A DNA stretch of 64,000 nt from Bdellovibrio sp. ZAP7 (GTDB lineage Bacteria; Bdellovibrionota; FAC87; UBA2466). Positions 33,083-42,480 of this stretch are shown piece after piece; position 1 is the first letter of the stretch, and the number at the start of each line of letters is the position of its first letter. Position numbers and translations under genes: made by a program. The stretch is from the NCBI GenBank assembly GCA_945878405.1, contig CAMCTJ010000001.1:196304-260303 (forward strand), written 5' to 3'. The notes under the pieces were generated by a model. It had not been told where the DNA came from, did no database searches, and was given only the letters and a program-made list of their open reading frames with translations.

Positions 33083-34447
33083 GTGAAAAACAAAGCAAAA
33101 TTTATTTTCGCATGCCAACAATGTGGCCAGCAGTACTCTAAATGGGTGGGACGATGCACAGACTGTGGGGAATGGAATAGTGTTGTTGAAGAACGCGATA
33201 GCTCGGCCCCCGCTGGAAGTAAAAGCAGTGGAAGCACGAGCCAAACATCGCCCGAACCCATCTCCCAAATTTTAGCGAGCGATTACCCACGTTACGTTTC
33301 TGATCTTCCTGAGCTAGACAACGTTTTAGGCGGGGGGTTGGTTCCGGGTAGCGTCGTGCTATTGGGCGGCGAACCGGGAGTTGGAAAATCTACTCTTCTT
33401 CTTCAGGCGGCCGATCAATTTGGACGCTTGGGAAAAACCATTCTTTATGTGAGCGGGGAAGAATCCGGTTCCCAAGTGGCTTTGAGAGCTTCGCGATTGG
33501 GAGTCAGCACCGATCGAATACTCTTTGTCTCTGAGACTTCTTTGGAATCTATTCTGGGTCATATCGAAAAAACCAACCCGCAGATTCTCATTCTGGATTC
33601 GGTTCAAACAGTCCACAGTCAGGAAATGGAATCGCAACCAGGGAGTGTCGGACAGCTTCGCGAATGCTCCAATGCGATCATTGCCACCTGCAAGGGCAGA
33701 AATATGGCCGCTTTTCTTGTGGGTCACGTCACAAAAGAAGGGGCAATTGCGGGACCGAAAGTTTTAGAGCACATGGTAGATGTGGTTCTTTATTTCGAAG
33801 GAACTTCGTCTCAAAATTTTAGAGTTCTCCGGTCCAACAAAAATCGATTCGGCTCGACTCACGAGATCGGAGTTTTTGAAATGGGTAGCCAGGGTATGCG
33901 CCAAGTCGCCAACCCTTCTGAGCTTTTTTTATCTGAGAGACCACAAACGATTCCCGGTTCAGTTATCGTTGCAAGTGTGGAGGGAACTCGGCCAATTTTA
34001 GTTGAGGTACAGGCTCTTGTTTCTCACAGCGCGCTTGCTATGCCTCGTAGGACTGCGCTGGGAGTAGATCAAAATCGTCTTTGTTTGCTTGTAGCCATTT
34101 TGGAAAAGCGGGGCGGATATCGGCTCTATGATCAAGATGTTTATCTCAATATTGCAGGAGGAATCCGAATTAATGAGACAGCTACGGATCTGGGAGTGGT
34201 TGCAGCTTTAATTTCAAGTGAAACGGGTAAAGCAATTAATCCAAAAACTGTTTTTTTTGGAGAAGTCGGCCTTGGGGGAGAGGTAAGAAGCGTTCCGAAA
34301 GCTGCAATTCGCCTGAAGGAAGCGCAGAGAATCGGGCTAAAACAAGCCTATGTTCCAATGAAGATCCAAAAGGAAGTTGCTAAAGAATTTCCTCAAATGG
34401 ACATCATCGGAATCGATCATATTCGCCAACTAAACCAACACCTTTAA
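33083..34447 (+). CDS. radA: DNA repair protein RadA
   Basis: A 454-residue RecA-related helicase acting at recombination intermediates. The zinc motif has Cys 11, 14, 25 and 28, Walker A is GGEPGVGKST (95-104), the RadA-specific KNRFG is present, and a Lon-like C-terminal domain follows (GVDQNRLCLLVAILEKR). GTG start without a strong ribosome-binding site. The final 18 bases overlap glpK on the other strand. Confidence 0.97.
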   Translation: MKNKAKFIFACQQCGQQYSKWVGRCTDCGEWNSVVEERDSSAPAGSKSSGSTSQTSPEPISQILASDYPRYVSDLPELDNVLGGGLVPGSVVLLGGEPGVGKSTLLLQAADQFGRLGKTILYVSGEESGSQVALRASRLGVSTDRILFVSETSLESILGHIEKTNPQILILDSVQTVHSQEMESQPGSVGQLRECSNAIIATCKGRNMAAFLVGHVTKEGAIAGPKVLEHMVDVVLYFEGTSSQNFRVLRSNKNRFGSTHEIGVFEMGSQGMRQVANPSELFLSERPQTIPGSVIVASVEGTRPILVEVQALVSHSALAMPRRTALGVDQNRLCLLVAILEKRGGYRLYDQDVYLNIAGGIRINETATDLGVVAALISSETGKAINPKTVFFGEVGLGGEVRSVPKAAIRLKEAQRIGLKQAYVPMKIQKEVAKEFPQMDIIGIDHIRQLNQHL

Positions 34448-35917
34448 GGCCTTGATAGCCTTGTCCCATTTTTGGATCTTTTCTTTTCGTTCTTTGGCAG
34501 ACATTTGAGGCTTAAAAGTCTTATCTGTTTTCCACTTTTTAGTAATTTCTTCTAAATCACTCCAAAACCCGATCCCCAAACCAGCCTGTAAAGCTGCTCC
34601 GAGGGCAGTCGTCTCAATGACTTGAGATCGAATCACTGGAACCTGAGAAAGATCGGCTTGAAACTGCATCAAAAAGCTATTTTCAGAAGCTCCCCCATCG
34701 ACTTTGAGAGGCGAAAGCTTTCTCTGAGAATCCATTTTCATTGCGGCCAAAAGTTCGTTTACCTGAAAGGCAACGCCTTCCAAGGTCGCTCGAGCGATGT
34801 GCGCAGGAGAGGTTCCCCGAGTGAGGCCAGTGAGGAGGCCTGTGGCTCCGGGAATCCAGTGAGGGGCCCCCATTCCAGAAAGCGCCGGGACAAAAAGAAC
34901 GCCTGCGCTGTCAGATACGGAGAGAGCTAGCTCCTCAACTTCTTGGGAGGCACTTAAAAGACCAAGACCCTCTTTGAGCCACTGGACTGCCGCACCGGCA
35001 ATAAAGGCACTACCCTCTAATCCATAAGTTACTTTGTCTTTTAGTTTCCAACTTACCGTGGTTAACATTCCATGCTTTGAAAACACCGGAGTAGTTCCGG
35101 TATTCACCAGTGCGAAAGCTCCAGTTCCATAAGTGCACTTGGCGCTACCCTTTTCAAAACAAGCTTGCCCAAAAAGAGCAGCCTGCTGATCGCCCGCGAT
35201 CCCAGTAATCGGAATTCCATCAGGTAGAGAGCCGAAGTTTTTTGTTTTACCGTACAAAACCGCTGACGGACAAATTTCGGGAAGAATGTTTTGAGGAACC
35301 TTAAACAGCTTTAATAAATCTTCATCCCACTCGCAGGTTTTGAGATCCATGAGGAGGGTTCTGCTGGCATTTGAGACATCTGTTTTGTGTTCTCCCGACA
35401 TCCGATAAAGCAAATATGAATCGATGGTACCAAAACAAAGTTTTCCCGAGCGGGCCAAAGCATTTAGTCCCGAATCATTTTTAAATCTCCAATGAATTTT
35501 GGTCGCACTAAAATAGGGATCCAGTAATAGACCCGTTCTCTTTTGAATCTTCTTTTCCAGCCCCTTGGACTTTAAAGTCGCACAGAAATCGGCTGTTCGC
35601 CTGTCCTGCCATACAATTGCTTTACCAACGGGAGTTCCTTGTTCGTCGCGTAACCAAAGAGCTGTGGTTTCTCGTTGATTCGTGATTCCAATTGCTGACA
35701 CATCTTTGGGCGAAACTCCGGTTTTGTTTAAAAGGCGATCAATCGCATGAAGGACCGAGCTCCATATTTCTTCTAAGTCATGCTCTACCCACGACGGTTT
35801 TGGATAATGTTGCGGAAAGTCTACCGTCTCTTTTCCCTTAACGGCGAGTTCGCGATCCACCAGGAGGGCGGTGGTCCCTGTGGTTCCTTGGTCGATAGCT
35901 AGAATAAAAGCCGGCAT
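34430..35917 (-). CDS. glpK: Glycerol kinase
   Basis: A 495-residue FGGY kinase, full length for GlpK. LAIDQGTTGTTALLVD, AIGITNQRETT, WQDRRTADFC and the glycerol-site GIAGDQQAALFGQACF are diagnostic. It makes glycerol 3-phosphate from glycerol and ATP, feeding lipid synthesis. It stands alone, without glpF or glpD nearby. It overlaps radA by 18 bases at its 3' end. Confidence 0.97.
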   Translation of the reverse strand: MPAFILAIDQGTTGTTALLVDRELAVKGKETVDFPQHYPKPSWVEHDLEEIWSSVLHAIDRLLNKTGVSPKDVSAIGITNQRETTALWLRDEQGTPVGKAIVWQDRRTADFCATLKSKGLEKKIQKRTGLLLDPYFSATKIHWRFKNDSGLNALARSGKLCFGTIDSYLLYRMSGEHKTDVSNASRTLLMDLKTCEWDEDLLKLFKVPQNILPEICPSAVLYGKTKNFGSLPDGIPITGIAGDQQAALFGQACFEKGSAKCTYGTGAFALVNTGTTPVFSKHGMLTTVSWKLKDKVTYGLEGSAFIAGAAVQWLKEGLGLLSASQEVEELALSVSDSAGVLFVPALSGMGAPHWIPGATGLLTGLTRGTSPAHIARATLEGVAFQVNELLAAMKMDSQRKLSPLKVDGGASENSFLMQFQADLSQVPVIRSQVIETTALGAALQAGLGIGFWSDLEEITKKWKTDKTFKPQMSAKERKEKIQKWDKAIKALKVLV

Positions 35918-35948
35918 GGTGCCTCCCTAAATAAACAGTTTTCCATGT

Positions 35949-35954
35949 TACAAT
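35949..35954 (+). promoter_or_regulatory. Possible -10 box for a leaderless transcript
   Basis: TACAAT lies so that a transcription start seven bases on would be the ATG at 35961, and no Shine-Dalgarno sequence precedes that ATG. No matching -35 was found, so this is only a candidate. Confidence 0.25.
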
Positions 35955-35960
35955 AACTAA

Positions 35961-36467
35961 ATGTCAGCCATTAAGCAGCGAGATCTTGAGCGTTTCAAAA
36001 AAACCCGAGCAGGGCTTATTGAGTTTGCCTGCATCCTTGAGCAAGCCAATCCGAAAGTTCGAGATAAAATAATAACTGAAGTGGGAGGCCTTGATCCTAG
36101 TTTTTTGAGGACCGCGCTGAAAAAGGTGGTTTTTTTTGAAGAAATCATCTACTTGGATGAATCCATACTTGCAGAACTTTTGAGTCACGTTTCCCCCAAG
36201 CTTCTGGCCTATTCACTTTCGGGAATGCCCCCCGAGTTTAACAAAACCATTTTAGACTCTTTGGATTTTAGAAAAATGCGCCAAGTTCAGGAAGAGCAGG
36301 AAAAAATGGGGAAGACGAGCAATAGCCTGGTATTTGGCTCTCAGATCCAAATTCTTAAGATCGCTCGGGAACTGGAAGAGAAGAATAAATTTATATTTGA
36401 ACTTGTGGATTGTCCCCGTTTCAACTCCCCGGGGAAACACCATCTTCGCTTGGTTGGCCCCAAATAA
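35961..36467 (+). CDS. FliG C-terminal-domain-like protein
   Basis: A 168-residue protein. KKVVFFEEIIYLDESILAE, then SGMPPEFNKTILDSLDF and ILKIARELEEKNKF, parallels the FliG C-terminal pattern (F.FEDI..LDD..I..LL, A.KG....., I..IAR.LEE.G). FliG-C forms the torque ring that meets MotA and MotB. Here it stands alone without flagellar genes. It could be a FliG paralogue with a different partner. It precedes the TIGR02757 gene by nine bases in what seems one operon with rlmE. Confidence 0.55.
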   Translation: MSAIKQRDLERFKKTRAGLIEFACILEQANPKVRDKIITEVGGLDPSFLRTALKKVVFFEEIIYLDESILAELLSHVSPKLLAYSLSGMPPEFNKTILDSLDFRKMRQVQEEQEKMGKTSNSLVFGSQIQILKIARELEEKNKFIFELVDCPRFNSPGKHHLRLVGPK

Positions 36468-36476
36468 ACTGGTAAG

Positions 36477-37319
36477 GTGCCGGCTTCTATGGCACAGCTG
36501 AATCCCGACTTAGCTCTTATTTTTGAAAAAGCTTATCGAGATTTCCACTCCGTGGCACATCGAAATCAAGACCCGATTCGTCTGGTCTATCAGTATCAAG
36601 ATCCAAAAGATCAGGAAGTCTCCGCCTTCTTAACTGCTCTTCTCGCTTATGGGGGAGTCACGACGATTATTTCGAGTGTTAAGAAAGTTTTGGCCCCGCT
36701 TGGAAAAAACCCGCATGCATTTCTGAAAACGGCCTCTTTAAGAGGATTGTGGAGTGGTTTCTACCACCGCTTCACAACAGGAGAAGATATCGAAATAGTG
36801 ATGCAGCGGCTTCAATGTGTGCTTCGCCAGAACGACTCTATTGAAGCTTTTTTTCTAAAAGAGGGGAATCAACAGCCAATGAAGGTTCTCTTAAGTTCTT
36901 TTGTGAGAAGACTTGAAAACGAACCTTTACCTCTCTACTTGAAAAAAACAGCGGAAAAGAGATCTCGAAACTTGAAATACCTCATTTCAGATCCGGCGCG
37001 CGGAAGCGCTTGTAAAAGACTGAATTTATTTCTCCGCTGGGTCGTTCGGCCAAAGGATGGAATCGACTTGGGCCTTTGGAAACAACTTTCTCCCAAGCAG
37101 CTTATTTTACCGGTAGATACGCATCTGCTGCAGACATTGAAGCGCTTGAAATGGACTCGGTCTGATCAAGCTACCTGGAAAGTGGCTGAACTAGCTACAG
37201 AGAAGTTACGGTTTTTTTGTCCGGAAGATCCGATCCGCTACGATTTTGCTCTCTGCCACTTATCTATGTCAGGACATTCTCTTCAAATACCTGAATCACG
37301 AGGTAAATCCCATGCGTAA
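36477..37319 (+). CDS. TIGR02757 (DUF2400) family protein
   Basis: A 280-residue protein of the TIGR02757 family. KRLNLFLRWVVRPKDGIDLGLW followed by LILPVDTHLLQ is diagnostic. A helix-hairpin-helix-like nucleic-acid link has been proposed for the family, but function is unknown. GTG 36477 begins the frame; ATG 36489 is an alternative four residues later, with AAGG upstream. It overlaps rlmE by eight bases. Confidence 0.88.
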   Translation: MPASMAQLNPDLALIFEKAYRDFHSVAHRNQDPIRLVYQYQDPKDQEVSAFLTALLAYGGVTTIISSVKKVLAPLGKNPHAFLKTASLRGLWSGFYHRFTTGEDIEIVMQRLQCVLRQNDSIEAFFLKEGNQQPMKVLLSSFVRRLENEPLPLYLKKTAEKRSRNLKYLISDPARGSACKRLNLFLRWVVRPKDGIDLGLWKQLSPKQLILPVDTHLLQTLKRLKWTRSDQATWKVAELATEKLRFFCPEDPIRYDFALCHLSMSGHSLQIPESRGKSHA

Positions 37320-37899
37320 ATGGAATGATGACCCTTTTACCAAAAAGGCCAAAAAGGAAAATTATGAAGCCCGGTCCGTATATAAACTTGAGGAGATAGA
37401 TAAGAGAGAGCGCGTGATGACGGGCGTGACAAACGTGCTTGATTTAGGAGCCGCTCCGGGTTCCTGGACTCAATACTGTCTTAAAAAAATTCCAGCTCAG
37501 GGCAAAGTGATCGCTGTTGATTTAGCACCTTTAGGGTTTTCTCACCCTCAAGTCATCTTTCTTCAAGAATCGATTGAGGGATTGGATTTGGCTCCGATTA
37601 TTGGAAGCGCCCAAATTGATCTCGTCTTAAGTGATATGGCTCCGAAAACGACGGGGGTTCACGATACGGATGTTGCACGCTCTTTTGATTTGGCCTCTTT
37701 AGCACTTGAATCCGCAAAGCGTTTTCTAAAGCCGGGAGGAATTTTCATTGTAAAACTTTTTATGGGAGATTCTTTCGAAGAGTATCGAGCGCTTCTCAGA
37801 TCATCCTTTGAACAGGTCAGGATCCTTCGGCCAGAAAGCACCCGCAAACACAGCCGAGAGGTCTTTTTTGTCGCGAAGGGGTTTAAGAAGTCTCCTTGA
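37312..37899 (+). CDS. rlmE: 23S rRNA 2'-O-ribose methyltransferase RlmE (FtsJ)
   Basis: About 195 residues of SAM-dependent methyltransferase. RSVYKLEEID, LDLGAAPGSWTQY (SAM site), LSDMAP, KLFMGD and REVFFVAKGF supply the K-D-K-E tetrad of the RrmJ family. It methylates U2552 (E. coli numbering) of 23S rRNA. ATG 37312 (MRKWNDDP) has GAGG upstream; the frame extends to 37246 but that would overlap the upstream gene by 74 bases. The last 17 bases overlap the convergent NUDIX gene. Confidence 0.92.
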   Translation: MRKWNDDPFTKKAKKENYEARSVYKLEEIDKRERVMTGVTNVLDLGAAPGSWTQYCLKKIPAQGKVIAVDLAPLGFSHPQVIFLQESIEGLDLAPIIGSAQIDLVLSDMAPKTTGVHDTDVARSFDLASLALESAKRFLKPGGIFIVKLFMGDSFEEYRALLRSSFEQVRILRPESTRKHSREVFFVAKGFKKSP

Positions 37900-38470
37900 T
37901 AATCTGACCAAGAATTTCATGAATTTGCTCCAGCATCTTAGCTGTAGCTCCCCATATCAGCTCCCCCTCCCAAGAGATTCCGATACTTTGAATCGTATAG
38001 TGTTCTTCTCGTGCTTCAACAGGCTTGAGTCCCTGCTGAAGAAGGGTTTCGATAGGCAAGAGGACTATTTTTTCGACCTCATCGGGATTTACTTGAAACT
38101 GATAGGGAGAATTTAAGATGCCAACATAGGGGACAATGGTAATAGCCCCTTTGGTCAGCACGGGGTTCAAACATCCCAGGACATGCACTTGGTCTCTAGA
38201 AATACCCACTTCTTCTTGAGCTTCTCTCAGTGCGGTTTCTAGCCAGCCGGCATCTGTTTTTTCCCGAAAGCCCCCGGGAAAACTCATTTGTCCCTTGTGG
38301 CTTTCGACTTTCGAAGTCCGTTTCGTGAGCAAAAGGTGCCCAAGCCCGTTGTCGGTGGAGGGCAAGAACAGAACCAATACAGCTGCGCTTGTTTCGTGGG
38401 GCAGTTGAAAATCTTTCTCCGGCTCCACCCTTAACTTTTGCGCTAATTTTTTTGGCCACATGGTTTGCAT
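37883..38470 (-). CDS. NUDIX hydrolase, CoA pyrophosphatase-like
   Basis: About 195 residues. LLTKRTSKVESHKGQMSFPGG and the NUDIX box with REAQEEVGI fit the CoA pyrophosphatase (NudL/UPF0035) branch, which cleaves CoA to phosphopantetheine and 3',5'-ADP. The frame extends to 38578, but ATG 38470 is preferred; GAAG lies about eight bases upstream. The start faces the HIT gene, 88 bases apart. Substrate inferred from motif. Confidence 0.8.
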   Translation of the reverse strand: MQTMWPKKLAQKLRVEPEKDFQLPHETSAAVLVLFLPSTDNGLGHLLLTKRTSKVESHKGQMSFPGGFREKTDAGWLETALREAQEEVGISRDQVHVLGCLNPVLTKGAITIVPYVGILNSPYQFQVNPDEVEKIVLLPIETLLQQGLKPVEAREEHYTIQSIGISWEGELIWGATAKMLEQIHEILGQIIKETS

Positions 38471-38558
38471 AGAAACGACTTCAAAGAGAATTGGCAAGTT
38501 GAGAAAACTTGAAAAGCCCCTGATTTCATCAAATAATATCCTCAAAAAGGAGCCGCCC

Positions 38559-38927
38559 ATGGGAGTTGTCCCGAACAAATCTAAGGAATGTATTTTTTGT
38601 AAACTGATTCAGGGAACTTTGCCCAGTAAAAAAGTATATGAGAATGAACACGTGTTTGCGTTTCGAGATATCGCTCCTCAGGCTCCGGTTCATGTATTGA
38701 TCATCCCCAAAAATCATGTTGATGACGTCCTGGATATCAGGCCAGAGGACGGCGCCGTTTTTCAGCAGCTTTTCCTGGCCGCCCAACAAATCGCAGGCCA
38801 GCTTGAAATTGCCGGAAGTGGTTTTCGACTTGTTTTTAATAGCGGGGATCACGCTTGCCAAACAATCCACCATCTGCATCTTCACTTGTTAGGGGGCGCG
38901 CAGATGGGGGGATCCATGGTGGGATAA
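38559..38927 (+). CDS. HIT-family hydrolase (HINT-like)
   Basis: A 122-residue HINT protein. CIFCKLIQGTLPSKKVYEN opens the domain and the histidine triad reads HHLHLHLL near the end. HINT proteins hydrolyse purine nucleoside phosphoramidates. ATG 38559 has AAGGAG seven bases upstream, so the longer frame (38460) is rejected. Divergent from the NUDIX gene. Confidence 0.93.
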   Translation: MGVVPNKSKECIFCKLIQGTLPSKKVYENEHVFAFRDIAPQAPVHVLIIPKNHVDDVLDIRPEDGAVFQQLFLAAQQIAGQLEIAGSGFRLVFNSGDHACQTIHHLHLHLLGGAQMGGSMVG

Positions 38928-38980
38928 AAAAGTAAACAAAACTATTTTTGCAGTAACACTGCTGCGTCATCGGAAGTCAA

Positions 38981-39009
38981 TTGACAGTATTTTTCATGTT
39001 ATTTAATTT
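38981..39009 (+). promoter_or_regulatory. Candidate sigma-70 promoter upstream of nrdA
   Basis: A perfect -35 TTGACA at 38981-38986 is followed after 17 bases by TAATTT, a poor -10. The region 38928-39138 is AT-rich. I saw no convincing NrdR box pair and no B12 riboswitch features. Confidence 0.35.
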
Positions 39010-39138
39010 CCAATTTACGGAATTTTTTTAGGGCGTTTTGCCCAAACAAAGCATCACTTTTGAGGAAGAGTAGAAACGCTTTTTAGTAAGCGGGGGGATG
39101 TTTTACTTTTTGTTTTCAAATTGAGGTTAAGAAGCAAC

Positions 39139-41460
39139 ATGCACGTCATCAAAAGAGATGGAAGTAGAGAAGAAGTAAAAATAGAGAAGATCCTCCATGC
39201 GGTTAATCGGGCTTGTCGCGGCATTCCAAATGTTGAGGCTCTAGATATTGCAAAACGAACGATCAGCGGACTTCACGATGGAAGCACAACCGAAGAACTA
39301 GACAACCTTTCTATCGCGACGGCTGTCATGTTAATGGCCGAAGAACCAAACTATTCCAAAGTGGCTGCCCGAATGCTTTCAGAAAGCGTTCGAAAAGAAG
39401 TCGGGCGCGACATGGCCTTTCGGGATTATTTAAAAAGAGCTTCTGAACATGGGGCCTTAAGTGATCGAGTCCTGGGGCTTGCAACAGAAGATTTTCAAAC
39501 TATCGAATATGCCATTCGCCATGAGCGAGATGATTTGTTTGAATATTTCGGCCTGAAAACTTTAGTTGATCGCTACTTATTAAGGCATCCCGAAACCAGA
39601 AAAGTAATTGAGCGGCCTCAGTGGATGTTAATGAGAGTTGCACTGGGACTTTCCGAAAATGTAGGCGAGGCAATCGAGTTCTACGACATAATCAGTCAGT
39701 TCCTGTACATGCCTTCCACGCCTACTTTATTTAATTCAGGAACCCGTCACCCTCAAATGAGCTCGTGTTATTTGCTCACCGTAGCGCAAGATAGTCTTCA
39801 AGGAATTTATAAAACCATCACGGACTGCGCCCACTTATCGAAGTGGTCTGGCGGCCTGGGAGTCGATTGGACACCCGTTCGAGCATCCGGAGCCCTGATT
39901 AAAGGAACCAACGGCCTCAGCAATGGGATTATCCCTTTCTTAAAAGTTTTTGATTCTTCTGTTCACGCCGTAAATCAAGGCGGAAAGAGAAAAGGGGCTG
40001 CTGCAGTTTATCTGGAGCCCTGGCACGCCGATATTGAGACCTTTTTAGAGCTGAGAAACAACACAGGCGCAGAAGAACGAAGAACCCATAATTTAAATTT
40101 GGCCCTTTGGATTCCAGATCTTTTTATGCGAAGAGTGGAGAGCGATTCTGATTGGTCGCTTTTTAGTCCAGAAATGGCGCCAGCGCTCTTAAAAACCTTC
40201 GGGCCCGAATTCGATAAAGCTTACGAAAGTTATGAGCGCGAAGGAAAGGCACTTAAAAAGGTTTCTGCCCGCCAGCTTTACTCGAGAATGATGCAAACTC
40301 TGGCTGAGACAGGAAATGGTTGGATTTGTTTTAAAGACAAAGCAAATCTGCGCTGCTCGCAGACTGCGCGCCCCGGAACCATCGTTCGAAGCTCGAATTT
40401 GTGCACTGAGATTTTGGAAGTAACGAGTTCTGAAGAAACAGCTGTTTGCAACCTCGGAAGCATCAACTTGAGTGCCTACGTCAATCAATGCAAATTTGAC
40501 TTTGAAAGACTCGGGCAAGTTGTCGAAAGAGCAGTAACTTTTCTAGACCGCGTGGTAGATATCAATTTCTATCCCACGAACGAAGCCAGCAGCTCCAATA
40601 AAAAGTGGCGGCCGGTTGGATTAGGCATCATGGGACTTCAGGACTGCTTCTTCAAAATGGGTTATGTTTTCGATTCACCGGAAGCAAAGAAACTTTCAGA
40701 TCATATTTCTGAAACTATTTACTACCACGCATTAAAAACAAGCTCCAAAATTGCAAAGCAAAAGGGCTCTTTCCCGGCATTCAAAGACTCCAGATATGCT
40801 TCGGGAGAGCTACAGGTTCAATTGGCTCAACCAAACCAGCCTTTTATGCCTGAGCTTCACTATGACTGGGATGCTCTTGCTCGAGATATTCAGCGCGACG
40901 GTCTTCGAAACAGCTTGTTAATAGCTGTGGCTCCTACTGCGACTATCGCTTCGATCGTAGGATCTTATGAGAGCATCGAACCCCAAATCTCAACTTTTTT
41001 TAAGCGAGAGACCTTGAGTGGGGAGTTTCTCAATATTAACAGATACTTGATTGATGACCTAAAACAGATGGGGCTTTGGACACCTCAAATGCGCGCTAAG
41101 ATTATCGAATCAGAAGGCTCGGTCCAAAACATTGAGGCGATTCCTTTAGAAATTCGCGCCAAATACAAAACCGTCTGGGAAGTTTCCCAAAAGACGCTCA
41201 TCGATATGGCAGCCTCTCGCTCTGCCTTTATCGACCAATCCCAGTCTTTGAACTTGTTTTTGGAAGAACCAAATATTGGGAAATTATCGTCGATGTACAT
41301 GTATGCTTGGAAGCAGGGAATCAAAACTACCTACTATCTTCGTTCGCGCGCAAAGACTAAAATTAAGAAAACGACGGTCGAAACTCCAAAGGCCGTGACT
41401 GCTGAAGAAGCCGTCGCATGTTCTTTGGAAAATCCGGAAACCTGTGAAGCTTGCACATAA
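39139..41460 (+). CDS. nrdA: Ribonucleoside-diphosphate reductase, alpha subunit (class I)
   Basis: A 773-residue catalytic subunit reducing NDPs to dNDPs. An N-terminal ATP-cone (HVIKRDGSREEVKIEKI) is present for allosteric control. FNSGTRHPQMSSCYLL holds one substrate-site Cys; NLCTEILEVTSSEETAVCNLGS contributes the radical Cys, the Glu and the second redox Cys; the tail has CEAC. ATG 39139 is preferred over TTG 39121. nrdB follows 12 bases on. Confidence 0.96.
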   Translation: MHVIKRDGSREEVKIEKILHAVNRACRGIPNVEALDIAKRTISGLHDGSTTEELDNLSIATAVMLMAEEPNYSKVAARMLSESVRKEVGRDMAFRDYLKRASEHGALSDRVLGLATEDFQTIEYAIRHERDDLFEYFGLKTLVDRYLLRHPETRKVIERPQWMLMRVALGLSENVGEAIEFYDIISQFLYMPSTPTLFNSGTRHPQMSSCYLLTVAQDSLQGIYKTITDCAHLSKWSGGLGVDWTPVRASGALIKGTNGLSNGIIPFLKVFDSSVHAVNQGGKRKGAAAVYLEPWHADIETFLELRNNTGAEERRTHNLNLALWIPDLFMRRVESDSDWSLFSPEMAPALLKTFGPEFDKAYESYEREGKALKKVSARQLYSRMMQTLAETGNGWICFKDKANLRCSQTARPGTIVRSSNLCTEILEVTSSEETAVCNLGSINLSAYVNQCKFDFERLGQVVERAVTFLDRVVDINFYPTNEASSSNKKWRPVGLGIMGLQDCFFKMGYVFDSPEAKKLSDHISETIYYHALKTSSKIAKQKGSFPAFKDSRYASGELQVQLAQPNQPFMPELHYDWDALARDIQRDGLRNSLLIAVAPTATIASIVGSYESIEPQISTFFKRETLSGEFLNINRYLIDDLKQMGLWTPQMRAKIIESEGSVQNIEAIPLEIRAKYKTVWEVSQKTLIDMAASRSAFIDQSQSLNLFLEEPNIGKLSSMYMYAWKQGIKTTYYLRSRAKTKIKKTTVETPKAVTAEEAVACSLENPETCEACT

Positions 41461-41472
41461 AGGGTAAACACC

Positions 41473-42480
41473 ATGATTCTCAACACTGAACTCAACTTGA
41501 CCCTGCGGCCAATGCAGTACCCGCAGTTTTTCAAACTTTACAAAGATTCCATAAAAAATATTTGGACAACAGATGAGCTGGATTTCTCCATCGACTTCGA
41601 ACATCTCAGAGACAAGATGTCTCCAAAAGAAGCCCACCTTATTAAGCGCTTAGTTGCTTTTTTTGCAACAGCCGACAATTTGGTTGCGCATAATTTAGTT
41701 TTGAATTTCTACAAACACATCAACAGCCCTGAATATCGAATGTTTTTGGGTAAACAGCTTTTTGACGAAATGTTGCACGTCGAAACTTACTTGCTGTTGG
41801 TAGACAATTACCTCCCAGACCCGGTTGAGAGAAGCGAAGCTTTCGATGCCTATCGAAGTATTCCATCAGTAAAACTCAAAGCGGATTTTTGCTTTAAGTA
41901 CATGGATTCGATCAACGAACTGGATAAATTAGACACCGATCAAAAGAAAAGGCAGTTTGTTCAAAACTTGATTTGCTTTGCGGCCTGTGTGGAAGGCCTC
42001 TTTTTCTTTGGTTCGTTTGCTTATGTTTATTTTTTAAGAAACAAAGGATTATTGCCAGGACTTGCCGCCGCTACAAATTGGGTTTTTCGTGATGAAACCA
42101 CACACATCGATGCTGCAATGTCAGCTATTCAAGTGATCCGAGAAGAGTATCCACATCTCTTTGATGAGCAACTGAGAAAAGCTACTGAGAACATGATCGA
42201 TGAAGCGATTGAAGTAGAATTGGCTTTCTGCTCAGATGCCCTAAGCCTCGGAGTGAGCGGGATTTCACCCAACATGATGAAAGACTACCTCATGTACTGT
42301 GCTGATAATCGGCTGGTGCAGTTAGGTTATCCGAAAAAATACTTAACCAAGAATCCATTCCCCTTCATGGTTCTTCAAGATGTGCAGTCGTTAACAAACT
42401 TCTTTGAGAAGAGAGTGACGGAATATCAGAAGGGGTTCTCGGCAACGAAACAGGCCGTGGTATTCGACGAGGCTTTCTAG
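41473..42480 (+). CDS. nrdB: Ribonucleoside-diphosphate reductase, beta subunit (class I)
   Basis: A 335-residue radical-generating subunit. The iron ligands and radical Tyr are visible: Asp68, Glu99, His102 and Tyr106 in DEMLHVETY, Glu in ACVEGLFF, and Glu/His in FRDETTHI. The E-x-x-H-x-x-x-Y arrangement shows the tyrosyl radical type (not a Phe variant). AAAGGG precedes ATG. The TAG stop overlaps the bactofilin stop by four bases. Confidence 0.96.
   Translation: MILNTELNLTLRPMQYPQFFKLYKDSIKNIWTTDELDFSIDFEHLRDKMSPKEAHLIKRLVAFFATADNLVAHNLVLNFYKHINSPEYRMFLGKQLFDEMLHVETYLLLVDNYLPDPVERSEAFDAYRSIPSVKLKADFCFKYMDSINELDKLDTDQKKRQFVQNLICFAACVEGLFFFGSFAYVYFLRNKGLLPGLAAATNWVFRDETTHIDAAMSAIQVIREEYPHLFDEQLRKATENMIDEAIEVELAFCSDALSLGVSGISPNMMKDYLMYCADNRLVQLGYPKKYLTKNPFPFMVLQDVQSLTNFFEKRVTEYQKGFSATKQAVVFDEAF

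Noticed and set aside
35926-35931. -35 element for the FliG-C-like gene
   Set aside because: The sequence at the right distance from TACAAT is CCTAAA, which does not resemble TTGACA.
39028-39045. GGGC-GTTTT-GCCC hairpin as terminator of the HIT gene
   Set aside because: The stem is only four pairs and no T-run follows on the plus strand.
38928-39138. B12 riboswitch or NrdR boxes before nrdA
   Set aside because: No conserved B12-box-like sequence and no paired NrdR-type palindromes were found; only a -35-like TTGACA.
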